NCBI GenBank assembly: GCA_027491085.1
Contig: JAIXWW010000003.1
Coordinates: forward strand, 1-38,935
DNA from: Bacteroidota bacterium
Lineage (GTDB): Bacteria; Bacteroidota; Bacteroidia; UKL13-3
DNA: 38,935 nt
Direction: 5' to 3'
This document shows, piece after piece, positions 25,732 to 33,213 of this stretch. Within the stretch, counting starts at the first letter, position 1; each line of letters starts with the position of its first letter. The position numbers and the translations under genes are program-made. The notes beneath the pieces are model-generated. The model ran no database searches. It was given only the letters and a program-made list of their open reading frames with translations, and had not been told where the DNA came from.

Positions 25732-27498
25732 ATGAATACCAAAAATTTCAACGCACATAGTTTTCATATTCCAGTTATGGGTATTGGGTTCACCATCGAT
25801 TCACCCATAAAAGTGGCGGCTTATGGCATTTCATCCACACTTTCGTTGGTTGATGATGTTTTGATGGAAAAATTGCGCGCATTTTATTCTGAAAAATGGA
25901 ATTTACCTTTTGAGGCCATTACCAATAAAGTAGAAGACTCAAGGGCTAAACGCGTTACGGCTTATTTAAATATGGTTGATCAAATTGTGAAACAAAAGTT
26001 TGAACAATTGAAACAATCGGTAGCCGAAAAAGGTGGCGAATTTGAAAAATACATCAATATGTTGCCCGATTATGCCGAAATAAAAAAGCAATTCAACAGT
26101 TTTATTGATAATAATAAAACCATTGATGACCTAAAAAATTGGGCCAATTTACATTTGCAAATGGGCAGCATTGATGTAAATATAATGACCAAATTAGACA
26201 AGGAAAATAAGTTTAATAATGAAAAACTGGCTGTAATTTATAACGATGCCCATGCAGCTTTGCGTGGTTTTGCAAACAGTAATTTACATTCGTCTATTGT
26301 ACTATCGGCAGGCATGAATCCAAGACTTTATGCTTATTTTGAGCAATTAGATAACTTTTTTCCAGACCAAAATGGTAATTTAGAAAAAAAGGTAATTTTA
26401 AAAATTAGTGATTACCGTTCTGCTTTAATTCAAGGAAAATTTTTAGCTAAAAAAGGCATTTGGATTTCGGAATACAGGGTTGAATCGGGTTTAAATTGTG
26501 GTGGACATGCTTTTGGAAGTGATGCCTCGCTAATGGGGCCTATTTTAGAAGAATTTAAACAAAACAAACAGGAGTTAATAAATACCATTCACCAAGTGTA
26601 TATAGCTGCTTTGGCCGAAAAAAACAAGTTTGTGCCTGCTGAACCTTTGCCCGTTAAATTTACCGCTCAGGGTGGAGTTGGCACAGCAGAAGAGCATCAG
26701 TTTTTATTAGATAAATACGAGTTAGATTCAATTGGTTGGGGAACACCATTTTTATTGGTTCCTGAAGCTACAACAGTGGATAACGAAACATTAGATTTGC
26801 TTTGCAAAGCCAAAGAAAACGATTTGTATTTAAGTAGTATTTCGCCATTAGGAGTTCCATTTAACTCATTAAAAGGCAATACCAAAGATGCTGAAAGATT
26901 AGAATGGATAGCTAAAGGAAGACCCGGAAGCAGCTGTCCGCGAGAGTTTGCTAAACTTAATAACGATTTTACCGAAGAGGTAATTTGTACTGCTTCGCGC
27001 CAATATCAAAACTTAAAGTTACAATCATTACAATCGCAAAATTTACCAGCTGAGGAGTTAGAAGCGGCCAACGATTTAGCCATTCAAAAAACTTGTTTAT
27101 GTGTGGGTTTAGGTACTTCGGCTTTATTGGTAAATGGTTTAAGTACCCGAACAGAAGGCCCTGGAGTAGCAGTTTGCCCAGGTCCAAATATGGCTTATTA
27201 TTCTAAAGTTGTTTCGCTACAAACCATGTGTAAACACATTTATGGTAAAGAAAATTTAGTTGATAATCCTAACAGACCTCATGTGTTTTTAAAAGAATTG
27301 GAACTAAATTTAGATTATTACCATAACCAACTTAAAGGCTATTTGGCCAAACCAACCGATGCCATAAAAAAACAGCTCAATAATATGGCCAAAAACTTAG
27401 AAAGTGGTATTCATTACTATATGGAATTATTCAATAATCAGCCAAATATTATCAATCAATTAGCTACTTACAAAATAACAATATTAACAAATGGATAG
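25732..27498 (+). CDS. Conserved protein of unknown function, TIM-barrel-like, cysteine-rich C-terminus
   Basis: 588 residues, no signal peptide. I do not recognise a characterised family. The middle region (about 245-345) reads like an FMN-type TIM barrel: ISEYRVESGLNCGGHAFGSD, then VKFTAQGGVGTAEEHQFLL and YELDSIGWGTPFLL, similar in style to nitronate monooxygenases. The C-terminal third carries cysteines at 402 (SCPREF), 419 (ICTASRQYQ), 455 and 457 (TCLCVGLG), 482 (AVCPGPN) and 500, a spacing that could suit a metal or Fe-S site. Residues 60-170 are helical and charged. Its stop codon overlaps the start of a 30-residue membrane microprotein. Cytoplasmic oxidoreductase is a guess; the fold and the cysteine role are inferred. 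Confidence 0.6.
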   Translation: MNTKNFNAHSFHIPVMGIGFTIDSPIKVAAYGISSTLSLVDDVLMEKLRAFYSEKWNLPFEAITNKVEDSRAKRVTAYLNMVDQIVKQKFEQLKQSVAEKGGEFEKYINMLPDYAEIKKQFNSFIDNNKTIDDLKNWANLHLQMGSIDVNIMTKLDKENKFNNEKLAVIYNDAHAALRGFANSNLHSSIVLSAGMNPRLYAYFEQLDNFFPDQNGNLEKKVILKISDYRSALIQGKFLAKKGIWISEYRVESGLNCGGHAFGSDASLMGPILEEFKQNKQELINTIHQVYIAALAEKNKFVPAEPLPVKFTAQGGVGTAEEHQFLLDKYELDSIGWGTPFLLVPEATTVDNETLDLLCKAKENDLYLSSISPLGVPFNSLKGNTKDAERLEWIAKGRPGSSCPREFAKLNNDFTEEVICTASRQYQNLKLQSLQSQNLPAEELEAANDLAIQKTCLCVGLGTSALLVNGLSTRTEGPGVAVCPGPNMAYYSKVVSLQTMCKHIYGKENLVDNPNRPHVFLKELELNLDYYHNQLKGYLAKPTDAIKKQLNNMAKNLESGIHYYMELFNNQPNIINQLATYKITILTNG

Positions 27499-27583
27499 GA
27501 TAATTTTTGGAATTGTATTGCTGCATTTGGTAGCAGGTTTTGGTTGGGTTATTTATAAAATGGAGTTTAAAAACAAAAAATAA
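27491..27583 (+). CDS. 30-residue single-span membrane microprotein
   Basis: An ATG at 27491 lies inside the end of the 588-residue gene (ATGGATAG, 8-nt overlap) and opens a complete 30-codon frame. The product has a hydrophobic span over about residues 4-22 (IIFGIVLLHLVAGFGWVIY) and a basic tail KMEFKNKK, so it should insert with the C-terminus in the cytoplasm. The codons resemble neighbouring genes. The overlapping start suggests translational coupling. No family is recognised; some one-TM proteins of this size act as subunits of larger membrane enzymes. Confidence 0.55.
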   Translation: MDRIIFGIVLLHLVAGFGWVIYKMEFKNKK

Positions 27584-27703
27584 TAATGCTCATTTAAACT
27601 AAAAAGAGCCCAATAAATTACTGAGCTCATTCTTACTAAATCTAATTATGAATATATCTAAACTTTTAGGTATATTTTACAAACAATAAACCTCAAATTA
27701 CAT

Positions 27704-27734
27704 CAAAGGCTGCTTTATATAAAAGCAGCCTTTG
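27704..27734. terminator. Hairpin between convergent genes
   Basis: CAAAGGCTGCTTT pairs with AAAGCAGCCTTTG around a short loop. It lies just beyond the ornithine aminotransferase stop. T-tracts are weak on both strands. Confidence 0.55.
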
Positions 27735-27739
27735 GTATT

Positions 27740-28987
27740 TTATTGTAATCTTAAAATTACTTTTTCTATTATATCGCAAGCTTGATTCATTTGCTCTGCA
27801 TTAATGGTTAATGGCGGAGCAAAGCGTATGATATCTCCATGCGTTTGTTTGGCTAAAAGTCCATTGTCTTTTAAAGTTAAGCACACATCGTAAGCAGTTT
27901 TACCATTGCCAAAAGGCATGATTACAATGGCATTTAATAAACCACGGCCACGCACCAAACTAACCAAATTGGTTTTTTGCATCAAGGCAATCATTCTTTC
28001 TCTGAAAATGATACCCATTGCCTCTGAATTTTCGGCTAATTTTTCATCGGTTAATACTTTTAACGATTCCATGGCTACTGCGCAAGCCAAAGGATTTCCA
28101 CCATAAGTACTTCCATGTTCGCCTGGTTTTATGGTTAGCATTATTTCGTTATTGGCTAAAACGGCTGCCACAGGCATGGTTCCGCCCGAAAGTGCTTTTC
28201 CTAAAATTAAAATATCGGGTTTAACTTGCTCATGGTCGCAGGCCAACATTTTACCTGTGCGGCACAAGCCAGTTTGCACCTCATCGGCTATCATTAATAC
28301 ATTGTATTTGGTACATAAATTACGAACACCTTGTAAGTAACCTTCGTGTGGAACTACTACTCCCGCTTCGCCTTGAATGGGCTCAAACATAAAAGCACAA
28401 ATATTTTTATTGGCTTTAAAGGTTTCTTCTAAAATGGCTAAATCGTTATATGGAACTAATTTAAAACCTGGCATATAAGGGCCAAAACCTTTGTAGCTGC
28501 TTGGGTCGTTGCTGCTCGAAATAGCTGCCATGGTTCTACCCCAAAAATTACCTTCTACAAAAATTACTTCTGCTTGGTTTTCGGCAATACCTTTTACATC
28601 ATATCCCCAACGTCTGGCCAATTTAATGGCAGTTTCACCACCTTCTACACCTGTATTCATGGGTAATACTTTATCAAAACCAAAGTAATGGGTAATAAAT
28701 TTTTCGTATTCGCCTAATTGGTTATTATGGAAAGCTCTACTGGTTAAGGTTAGTTTTTGCGCTTGGTTTATCATGGCATTAACTATACGCGGGTGGCAGT
28801 GACCTTGATTTACAGCACTGTATGCCGAAAGAAAATCAAAATATTGTTTGCCTTCTACATCGTACATAAAAATACCTTCGGCTTTTTCAATTACTACCGG
28901 AATTGGGTGGTAATTATGTGCGCCAAATTCATGTTCTAGTTCTATAAAATAATCGCTTTTGCTTAAATTCAATGAGTTATGTTCCAT
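27740..28987 (-). CDS. rocD: Ornithine--oxo-acid aminotransferase
   Basis: PLP enzyme transferring the delta-amino group of ornithine to 2-oxoglutarate to give glutamate semialdehyde, linking arginine breakdown and proline/glutamate. 415 residues, the normal length. Typical blocks are [16 protein letters not shown] near the start, [31 protein letters not shown], the PLP pocket [12 protein letters not shown] and the lysine in [10 protein letters not shown] near residue 264. The AYSAVNQGH and NTGVEGGE blocks favour ornithine aminotransferase over acetylornithine aminotransferases. It is monocistronic. The -7 element TACCTTTG lies on the minus strand at 28996-29003, only 8 nt before the ATG. Confidence 0.93.
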   Translation of the reverse strand: MEHNSLNLSKSDYFIELEHEFGAHNYHPIPVVIEKAEGIFMYDVEGKQYFDFLSAYSAVNQGHCHPRIVNAMINQAQKLTLTSRAFHNNQLGEYEKFITHYFGFDKVLPMNTGVEGGETAIKLARRWGYDVKGIAENQAEVIFVEGNFWGRTMAAISSSNDPSSYKGFGPYMPGFKLVPYNDLAILEETFKANKNICAFMFEPIQGEAGVVVPHEGYLQGVRNLCTKYNVLMIADEVQTGLCRTGKMLACDHEQVKPDILILGKALSGGTMPVAAVLANNEIMLTIKPGEHGSTYGGNPLACAVAMESLKVLTDEKLAENSEAMGIIFRERMIALMQKTNLVSLVRGRGLLNAIVIMPFGNGKTAYDVCLTLKDNGLLAKQTHGDIIRFAPPLTINAEQMNQACDIIEKVILRLQ

Positions 28988-28995
28988 ACTGCGGG

Positions 28996-29003
28996 CAAAG
29001 GTA
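28996..29003 (-). promoter_or_regulatory. -7 promoter element of rocD
   Basis: TACCTTTG followed by C is an exact TAnnTTTG match. It ends 8 nt before the start codon, implying a very short or absent 5' leader. Confidence 0.5.
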
Positions 29004-29040
29004 AGCCAATTTTAATGGAAAAAAACAGGAGTTTTGTTAA

Positions 29041-29734
29041 TCGATGTTCGATTTCCGTTGCTCGATGTTTGTTGGATGGTTGTTGTGGGTTTAATTGGTT
29101 AACTGATTAATTGGTTAGCTGTTATATTGTTGGATGGTTAATTGCTCGTTTTTTCGTTGTTGATTGTTGATTGTTGGTTGTTCGTCATTGCGAGGTACTG
29201 CCTGTCCCGACTCAGCGGGAAAGCAATCTCACTCGAATTATTCAATATTCGTTGTTCGCTATTTCTCATTTCCCAATTGTCCATTGCTTATTGACTTTTG
29301 CTTATTGCTTTTTCCGTTGGCTAATCCCGAAAGCTTTCGGGAAAACGGCAATTGATCTTTTGCTGATATTACATTGCTTATTACCTTTGCTTATTTCTTA
29401 TTACCTATTCCCGTTCAGTCATGCCGGAGGCATCTTCCTGAATTTTCAAATATTTTTCCATTAGCTATTTTGCATTTTGGCTAAAGCGGTTGTGTTTACA
29501 TTTTGCTTTTGTTAATTGCAACGAGCGGACGCTCGCACCAGCAGGGGGTGAGAAAGAAACCCATAAAAGAATGGAATTTTAGTTGTTACCATTGTTTAGT
29601 ATCACTTTTCAAAAATGTTTTTAAAACAAGTAAAATAGGTAACACATTTCGCACTATTAAATTAATAACGAAAACTGTAAACTGTAATTTTTTATAGGTT
29701 TTTAGGTTACTATATTCATACAAAAGCACCTTTA
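29041..29734. repeat. Non-coding tract of dispersed repeat elements
   Basis: About 690 bp with no convincing gene. Contents in order: GTTGGATGGTT words at 29071 and 29126; an element beginning CGTCATTGCGAGG (29183) and ending AAGCAATCTC (29230), a word pair I recall from intergenic repeats of many bacteria; inside it a TCCCG...CGGGA palindrome (29205-29220); runs of TTGCTTATT words; a perfect 18-bp palindrome TCCCGAAAGCTTTCGGGA (29325-29342); a GTCATGCCGGAGGCATC element (29420 region); and CGAGCGGACGCTCG (29522-29535). Open frames through it are not protein-like. Confidence 0.65.
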
Positions 29735-31933
29735 TTACCTTAGCAAAGTTACAGTACCACAAGTACTATAATTGTTCTTTTTATAACTGTAAGAAATTAA
29801 GTAAAAGTAAACACCATCAGGACAATCATTATCTTGGTATTGACCATTCCAACCTTGTTCGTAATTATTAGTACTAAAAACTTCTTGTCCCCAACGGTTA
29901 TAAATAACTAAGTTAAATTGTTCGAGATTTTTATTACTTATCATTTTAAACACATCGTTCAGTAAATCATTATTAGGCGTAAACACATTGGGTAAAAATG
30001 TTTGAATATTTGTTGTATCAATTGTACAATCCACAATTTCAATTTCCTTAAAAGTAGTATCAAAACCACAAGAAAGTTGAGCTATCAATTGAATAGTGTA
30101 TTTACCTGCTTTGGGGTAAGCATAAGTTGGTTTCAAATCGGTTGAAAAATTATCAGCACCAGTATTATCATATCCCAAAAACCACTCTACACTTTTAATG
30201 GCCGAATCAGCTTTTACACTAAATTGCACCAACTTTTGTTGGCATGAATCTAAAGTATTGATATTTGCCTTGCAAATTTTGGGGCTGCAATCAATGATTT
30301 CAATTTCCTTGAAAGCAGTATCAAAACCACAAGAAAGTTGAGCTATCAACTGAATGGTATACTTACCTGCTTTAGGGTAAGCATAAGTTGGTTTCAAATT
30401 GTTTGAAAAATTATCTGTTCGGGTTTTATCGAACCCAAAATACCAATTTACATTTTTAATTGCAGAATCCGCTTTTACACTAAATTGCACCAACTTTTGT
30501 TGACATGAATCTATAGTATTAATACTCGCCTTACAAATTTTGGGGCTACAATCAATTACATTAATTTTTTTAGTTACTTCTATGTCGCCACAAGCGGTTT
30601 TTATTAGCACTTTCACATCGTAATTCCCAGGACTTTTGTATAAATGGAAAGGGCTTTTTAAAGTAGAAGTATTGTTACTGCTATTTAAATTATCTCCAAA
30701 ATCCCATTGAACTGAAACTATGGAAAGACTATCAATTAACGAAAACTGTATTGCTTTATTTACGCACGAATCATTATTTAAAATAGCATTTGAAATTGGG
30801 TTAGTGGCATCGTTATCTAAATAATATACAAATTGAGGAAGTCCATAACCTCCTCCTCCTGTAAGTCCTGTTACTGCATTGTTTTCATAATCGCACAATG
30901 GACCAGCTAAATTAGGCGAATTAATACAACCGATTGAACCACCATTATTAATATATATTTTGTTATTTGGACCTAATTGCATACTAGCAGGCTGGTAGGT
31001 AAATCCACCTCCCGACAATACTTCGTAATACGAATTACTGATGGCTAAAGCGTTATTTAATGAAATATCGTATTGTACAATTCTATCTAAATTAGCAGCA
31101 TACAGCTTACTCCCATCTAGCGAAAATTCCATTCCATAAATTAATGGATTAGCTAATTTTGATTTCCAAGTTAAGCTATTAGTAACCACTCCAGTTGCAT
31201 TATTGAATTTTAGCAAATTAATTTCACCTCCAAACAAAACACCCATTGCAATTTTATTAAACTGTTTATTTACTTTAAAATGTCCTGCCCCATTTCCCTG
31301 CGAACCACCTGCTTTACTTATTATTGGAGTTGAATTTATACCTGCATTAGTTAATGAAAATACAACAAATGATTCAGAGTTATCGTGACTAATTAGCCAA
31401 TATCCATTTTTTGCAGCATTAGGTACTACTTGTAATTTTTCGGAAATGGTATTGTATAATAATATATTTTTTTTTGTTGAAACCACATCGCCTAAACCAC
31501 CATTAAGCCTCATATCTAGCAAAGAGTAACGTAAACCTTTGTCTGAAAATTGTTCATCAATGGTAACAATGTAAAACAAATTGGTATCGTTAATTGCAGG
31601 AATAATAGTAGCTGCCGAGGTTGATGATAATGAAGTAGAACCGCCCGTTAAGTTTTTGCCATTGGGCATAGGGTTGTTGTTTTTATCCCAAATGGTTGCT
31701 CCATTGGTATAAAACAAAAGACTTCCAGTTTTTCTGTTTGAAATAGAAGCAACACCTTCGTTAGTAGCCATTGAACCGCCATCTGTTCCTATTGGAGGGC
31801 AGAAATTAAAATCAATTCCTCCACCATATCCAAACCTCCATTGGTTATTTTGTTTTTGGGCTTGCACCAATTTATTTAGCGCAATTAACATCATCATTGT
31901 TAATACCCAGACAACTATTTTATTTTGATTCAT
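29735..31933 (-). CDS. T9SS type B secreted protein with PKD-like repeats
   Basis: 732 residues, surface or secreted. A signal peptide ends LVQAQ. Residues about 30-390 look like a beta-propeller (repeats such as GSLLFYTNGATIW, GYWLISHDN, MEFSLDGSKLYAAN). Three PKD-type modules follow, the first with VQWDFGDN and the last two nearly identical 87-residue copies starting ICKA(S/N)INT. The final 85 residues are the gliding-motility-associated (type B) T9SS domain: LPNVFTPNNDLLNDVF, YNRWGQEVF, WNGQYQDNDCPDGVYFYLI. It is monocistronic. Such proteins are usually cell-surface or matrix components of unknown ligand. Confidence 0.85.
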   Translation of the reverse strand: MNQNKIVVWVLTMMMLIALNKLVQAQKQNNQWRFGYGGGIDFNFCPPIGTDGGSMATNEGVASISNRKTGSLLFYTNGATIWDKNNNPMPNGKNLTGGSTSLSSTSAATIIPAINDTNLFYIVTIDEQFSDKGLRYSLLDMRLNGGLGDVVSTKKNILLYNTISEKLQVVPNAAKNGYWLISHDNSESFVVFSLTNAGINSTPIISKAGGSQGNGAGHFKVNKQFNKIAMGVLFGGEINLLKFNNATGVVTNSLTWKSKLANPLIYGMEFSLDGSKLYAANLDRIVQYDISLNNALAISNSYYEVLSGGGFTYQPASMQLGPNNKIYINNGGSIGCINSPNLAGPLCDYENNAVTGLTGGGGYGLPQFVYYLDNDATNPISNAILNNDSCVNKAIQFSLIDSLSIVSVQWDFGDNLNSSNNTSTLKSPFHLYKSPGNYDVKVLIKTACGDIEVTKKINVIDCSPKICKASINTIDSCQQKLVQFSVKADSAIKNVNWYFGFDKTRTDNFSNNLKPTYAYPKAGKYTIQLIAQLSCGFDTAFKEIEIIDCSPKICKANINTLDSCQQKLVQFSVKADSAIKSVEWFLGYDNTGADNFSTDLKPTYAYPKAGKYTIQLIAQLSCGFDTTFKEIEIVDCTIDTTNIQTFLPNVFTPNNDLLNDVFKMISNKNLEQFNLVIYNRWGQEVFSTNNYEQGWNGQYQDNDCPDGVYFYLISYSYKKNNYSTCGTVTLLR
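30036..30560. repeat. Tandem duplication of a PKD module, period 261 bp
   Basis: The blocks starting AATTTCCTT at 30041 and 30302 are near-identical over most of their length. The 261-bp period equals 87 codons, so the reading frame is kept. The few differences include synonymous ones, implying a fairly recent duplication. Confidence 0.85.
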
Positions 31934-32112
31934 TACAATTAAAATCGACGTTTATTTTTATTTGAACAAAACTTTTTGAGTATGGTTTTACTGTAACATC
32001 ATTTTTACAATCAATTGTTTACCATATAAATATTACATTAATTTAATTCTTATTTAGCAACCTCAAAGTAATAAAATTCAAACATTAGACATCAAATTAT
32101 AAAAAGGTTGCC

Positions 32113-32226
32113 TTGTCAATTTCAAAAAATGTAATCTTGAAAAAAGATGAGATATTTGAAATTAACTATGAAAAACTTGACAATGAAATGGAAATACATT
32201 CTGTTATAATTGCCATGAAAACATAA
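32113..32226 (+). CDS. Possible small ORF or gene remnant
   Basis: A frame beginning at TTG (32113) and ending TAA at 32226 encodes 37 residues with protein-like codon use (Lys, Glu, Ile, Asn), ending just before the PaiB-like gene. The same frame is open upstream to a stop at 32086 and carries no ATG before residue 26. It may be a translated leader, a gene fragment or chance. The rest of 31934-32235 shows nothing else. Confidence 0.2.
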   Translation: MSISKNVILKKDEIFEINYEKLDNEMEIHSVIIAMKT

Positions 32227-32235
32227 ATTAATAAA

Positions 32236-32904
32236 ATGTACAATTTTTCATATTTTAAGGAAAAAGACAAACAAACCATTTTGGATTTTATAGAAGAAAA
32301 TCCTTTTGCTTTTGTAACAGGGAGTTATTTATCAGGACAACAAGTTGCTACGCAAATACCCATTTTACTGGAGGAACGCAACGGTGAACTTTTTTTGCAA
32401 GGCCATATTATGCGAAACACTGACCATTATAAAGCTTTTGTAGAGAATCCAAACGCGTTAATTGTATTTACGGGTCCAAGTTGTTATGTAAGCGCATCTT
32501 GGTATAGCAATCCTCAAATTGGTTCTACTTGGAATTATATGAGTGTGCATGTTTCGGGGCAAGTTAACTTTATGACCAATGAAGCACTGATAGCTTTTAT
32601 GCGAAAACTTACTTTAAAATTTGAAAAAGGAAATACACAATCACTTACCTTTTACGATAATCTTCCTGAACAATTTTTAAGCAAAATGATGCCAGCTATT
32701 GCAGGCTTTGAGATAAAAGTAGAGAAGCTAGAAAATGTTTTTAAGCTGAGCCAAAATAGAGATGAAAAAAGCTATAATAATATTATTTCAAAACTTCAAG
32801 AAATAGGCGGAAGTAGCGCTTTAATAGCTAATGAGTTGATAAAAAGAAAAGCTGAATTGTTTCCCGAAGGAGTTGAATGGGATCCCAACAGATTTGATTC
32901 ATAA
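32236..32904 (+). CDS. paiB: PaiB-family FMN-binding protein
   Basis: 222 residues, the usual length. Split-barrel flavin-binding fold: ILDFIEENPFAFVTGS near 14-29, QIPILLEERNGELFLQGHI near 45-63, and the family signature GPSCYVSASWYSNP near 80-93 followed by TWNYMSVHVSGQV. The C-terminal LSQNRDEKSYNNII is also typical. Bacillus PaiB was described as a negative regulator of sporulation and protease genes, acting with the acetyltransferase PaiA; PaiA is not adjacent here. There is no DNA-binding domain, so an enzymatic or flavin-sensing role is as likely. Confidence 0.88.
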   Translation: MYNFSYFKEKDKQTILDFIEENPFAFVTGSYLSGQQVATQIPILLEERNGELFLQGHIMRNTDHYKAFVENPNALIVFTGPSCYVSASWYSNPQIGSTWNYMSVHVSGQVNFMTNEALIAFMRKLTLKFEKGNTQSLTFYDNLPEQFLSKMMPAIAGFEIKVEKLENVFKLSQNRDEKSYNNIISKLQEIGGSSALIANELIKRKAELFPEGVEWDPNRFDS

Positions 32905-33150
32905 TCATAAGGTATTTTCCTGTGTTTAAATTCACCTTTGAGTTTATATGGAACTAATGAGGATAATAAACACTATAAATTCGTTTGGTAGGAATAAATT
33001 TAGTATTCATTTGTATTTGCATAGTGAATACTCTATTAAATTTTGCGCTGACAATTACTGCAAACCTTTAGTTTTTACTAGTAATTTTTATATGATGTAC
33101 AAAAAAGCATTTCAGTTTACATAAAATCAAACGGTTAAAGTCAATCTAAT

Positions 33151-33200
33151 TTTTATCAATATGAGTTTTATTGATAAAATTATTTTAGCCTATATACTCG
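33151..33200 (+). promoter_or_regulatory. Candidate promoter and operator of the TonB receptor gene
   Basis: A perfect 10-bp inverted repeat TTTTATCAAT-N9-ATTGATAAAA (33151-33179) overlaps a TTG at 33171-33173. After a 19-nt spacer comes a -7-like TATACTCG (33193-33200), 14 nt before the ATG. Placement over the -33 suggests a repressor site. Nothing else is seen from 32905 to 33150. Confidence 0.4.
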
Positions 33201-33213
33201 CGGCAAATTTTTA

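Noticed and set aside
29164..29464. Overlapping open frames in the repeat-rich gap
   Set aside because: They run through palindromes and low-complexity words, have no domain-like pattern and start without promoter or conserved context.
29503..29697. 64-codon open frame beginning in the CGAGCG palindrome region
   Set aside because: It starts in a repeat, has unusual composition and no family resemblance.
32113..32183. TTGTCAA...TTGACAA inverted repeat upstream of paiB
   Set aside because: The arms are only 7 bp with a 57-nt loop, within chance for AT-rich DNA.
32905..33213. Cobalamin riboswitch upstream of the BtuB-like receptor
   Set aside because: No B12 box (GCCACTG-type) or adenosylcobalamin core could be found in the leader.
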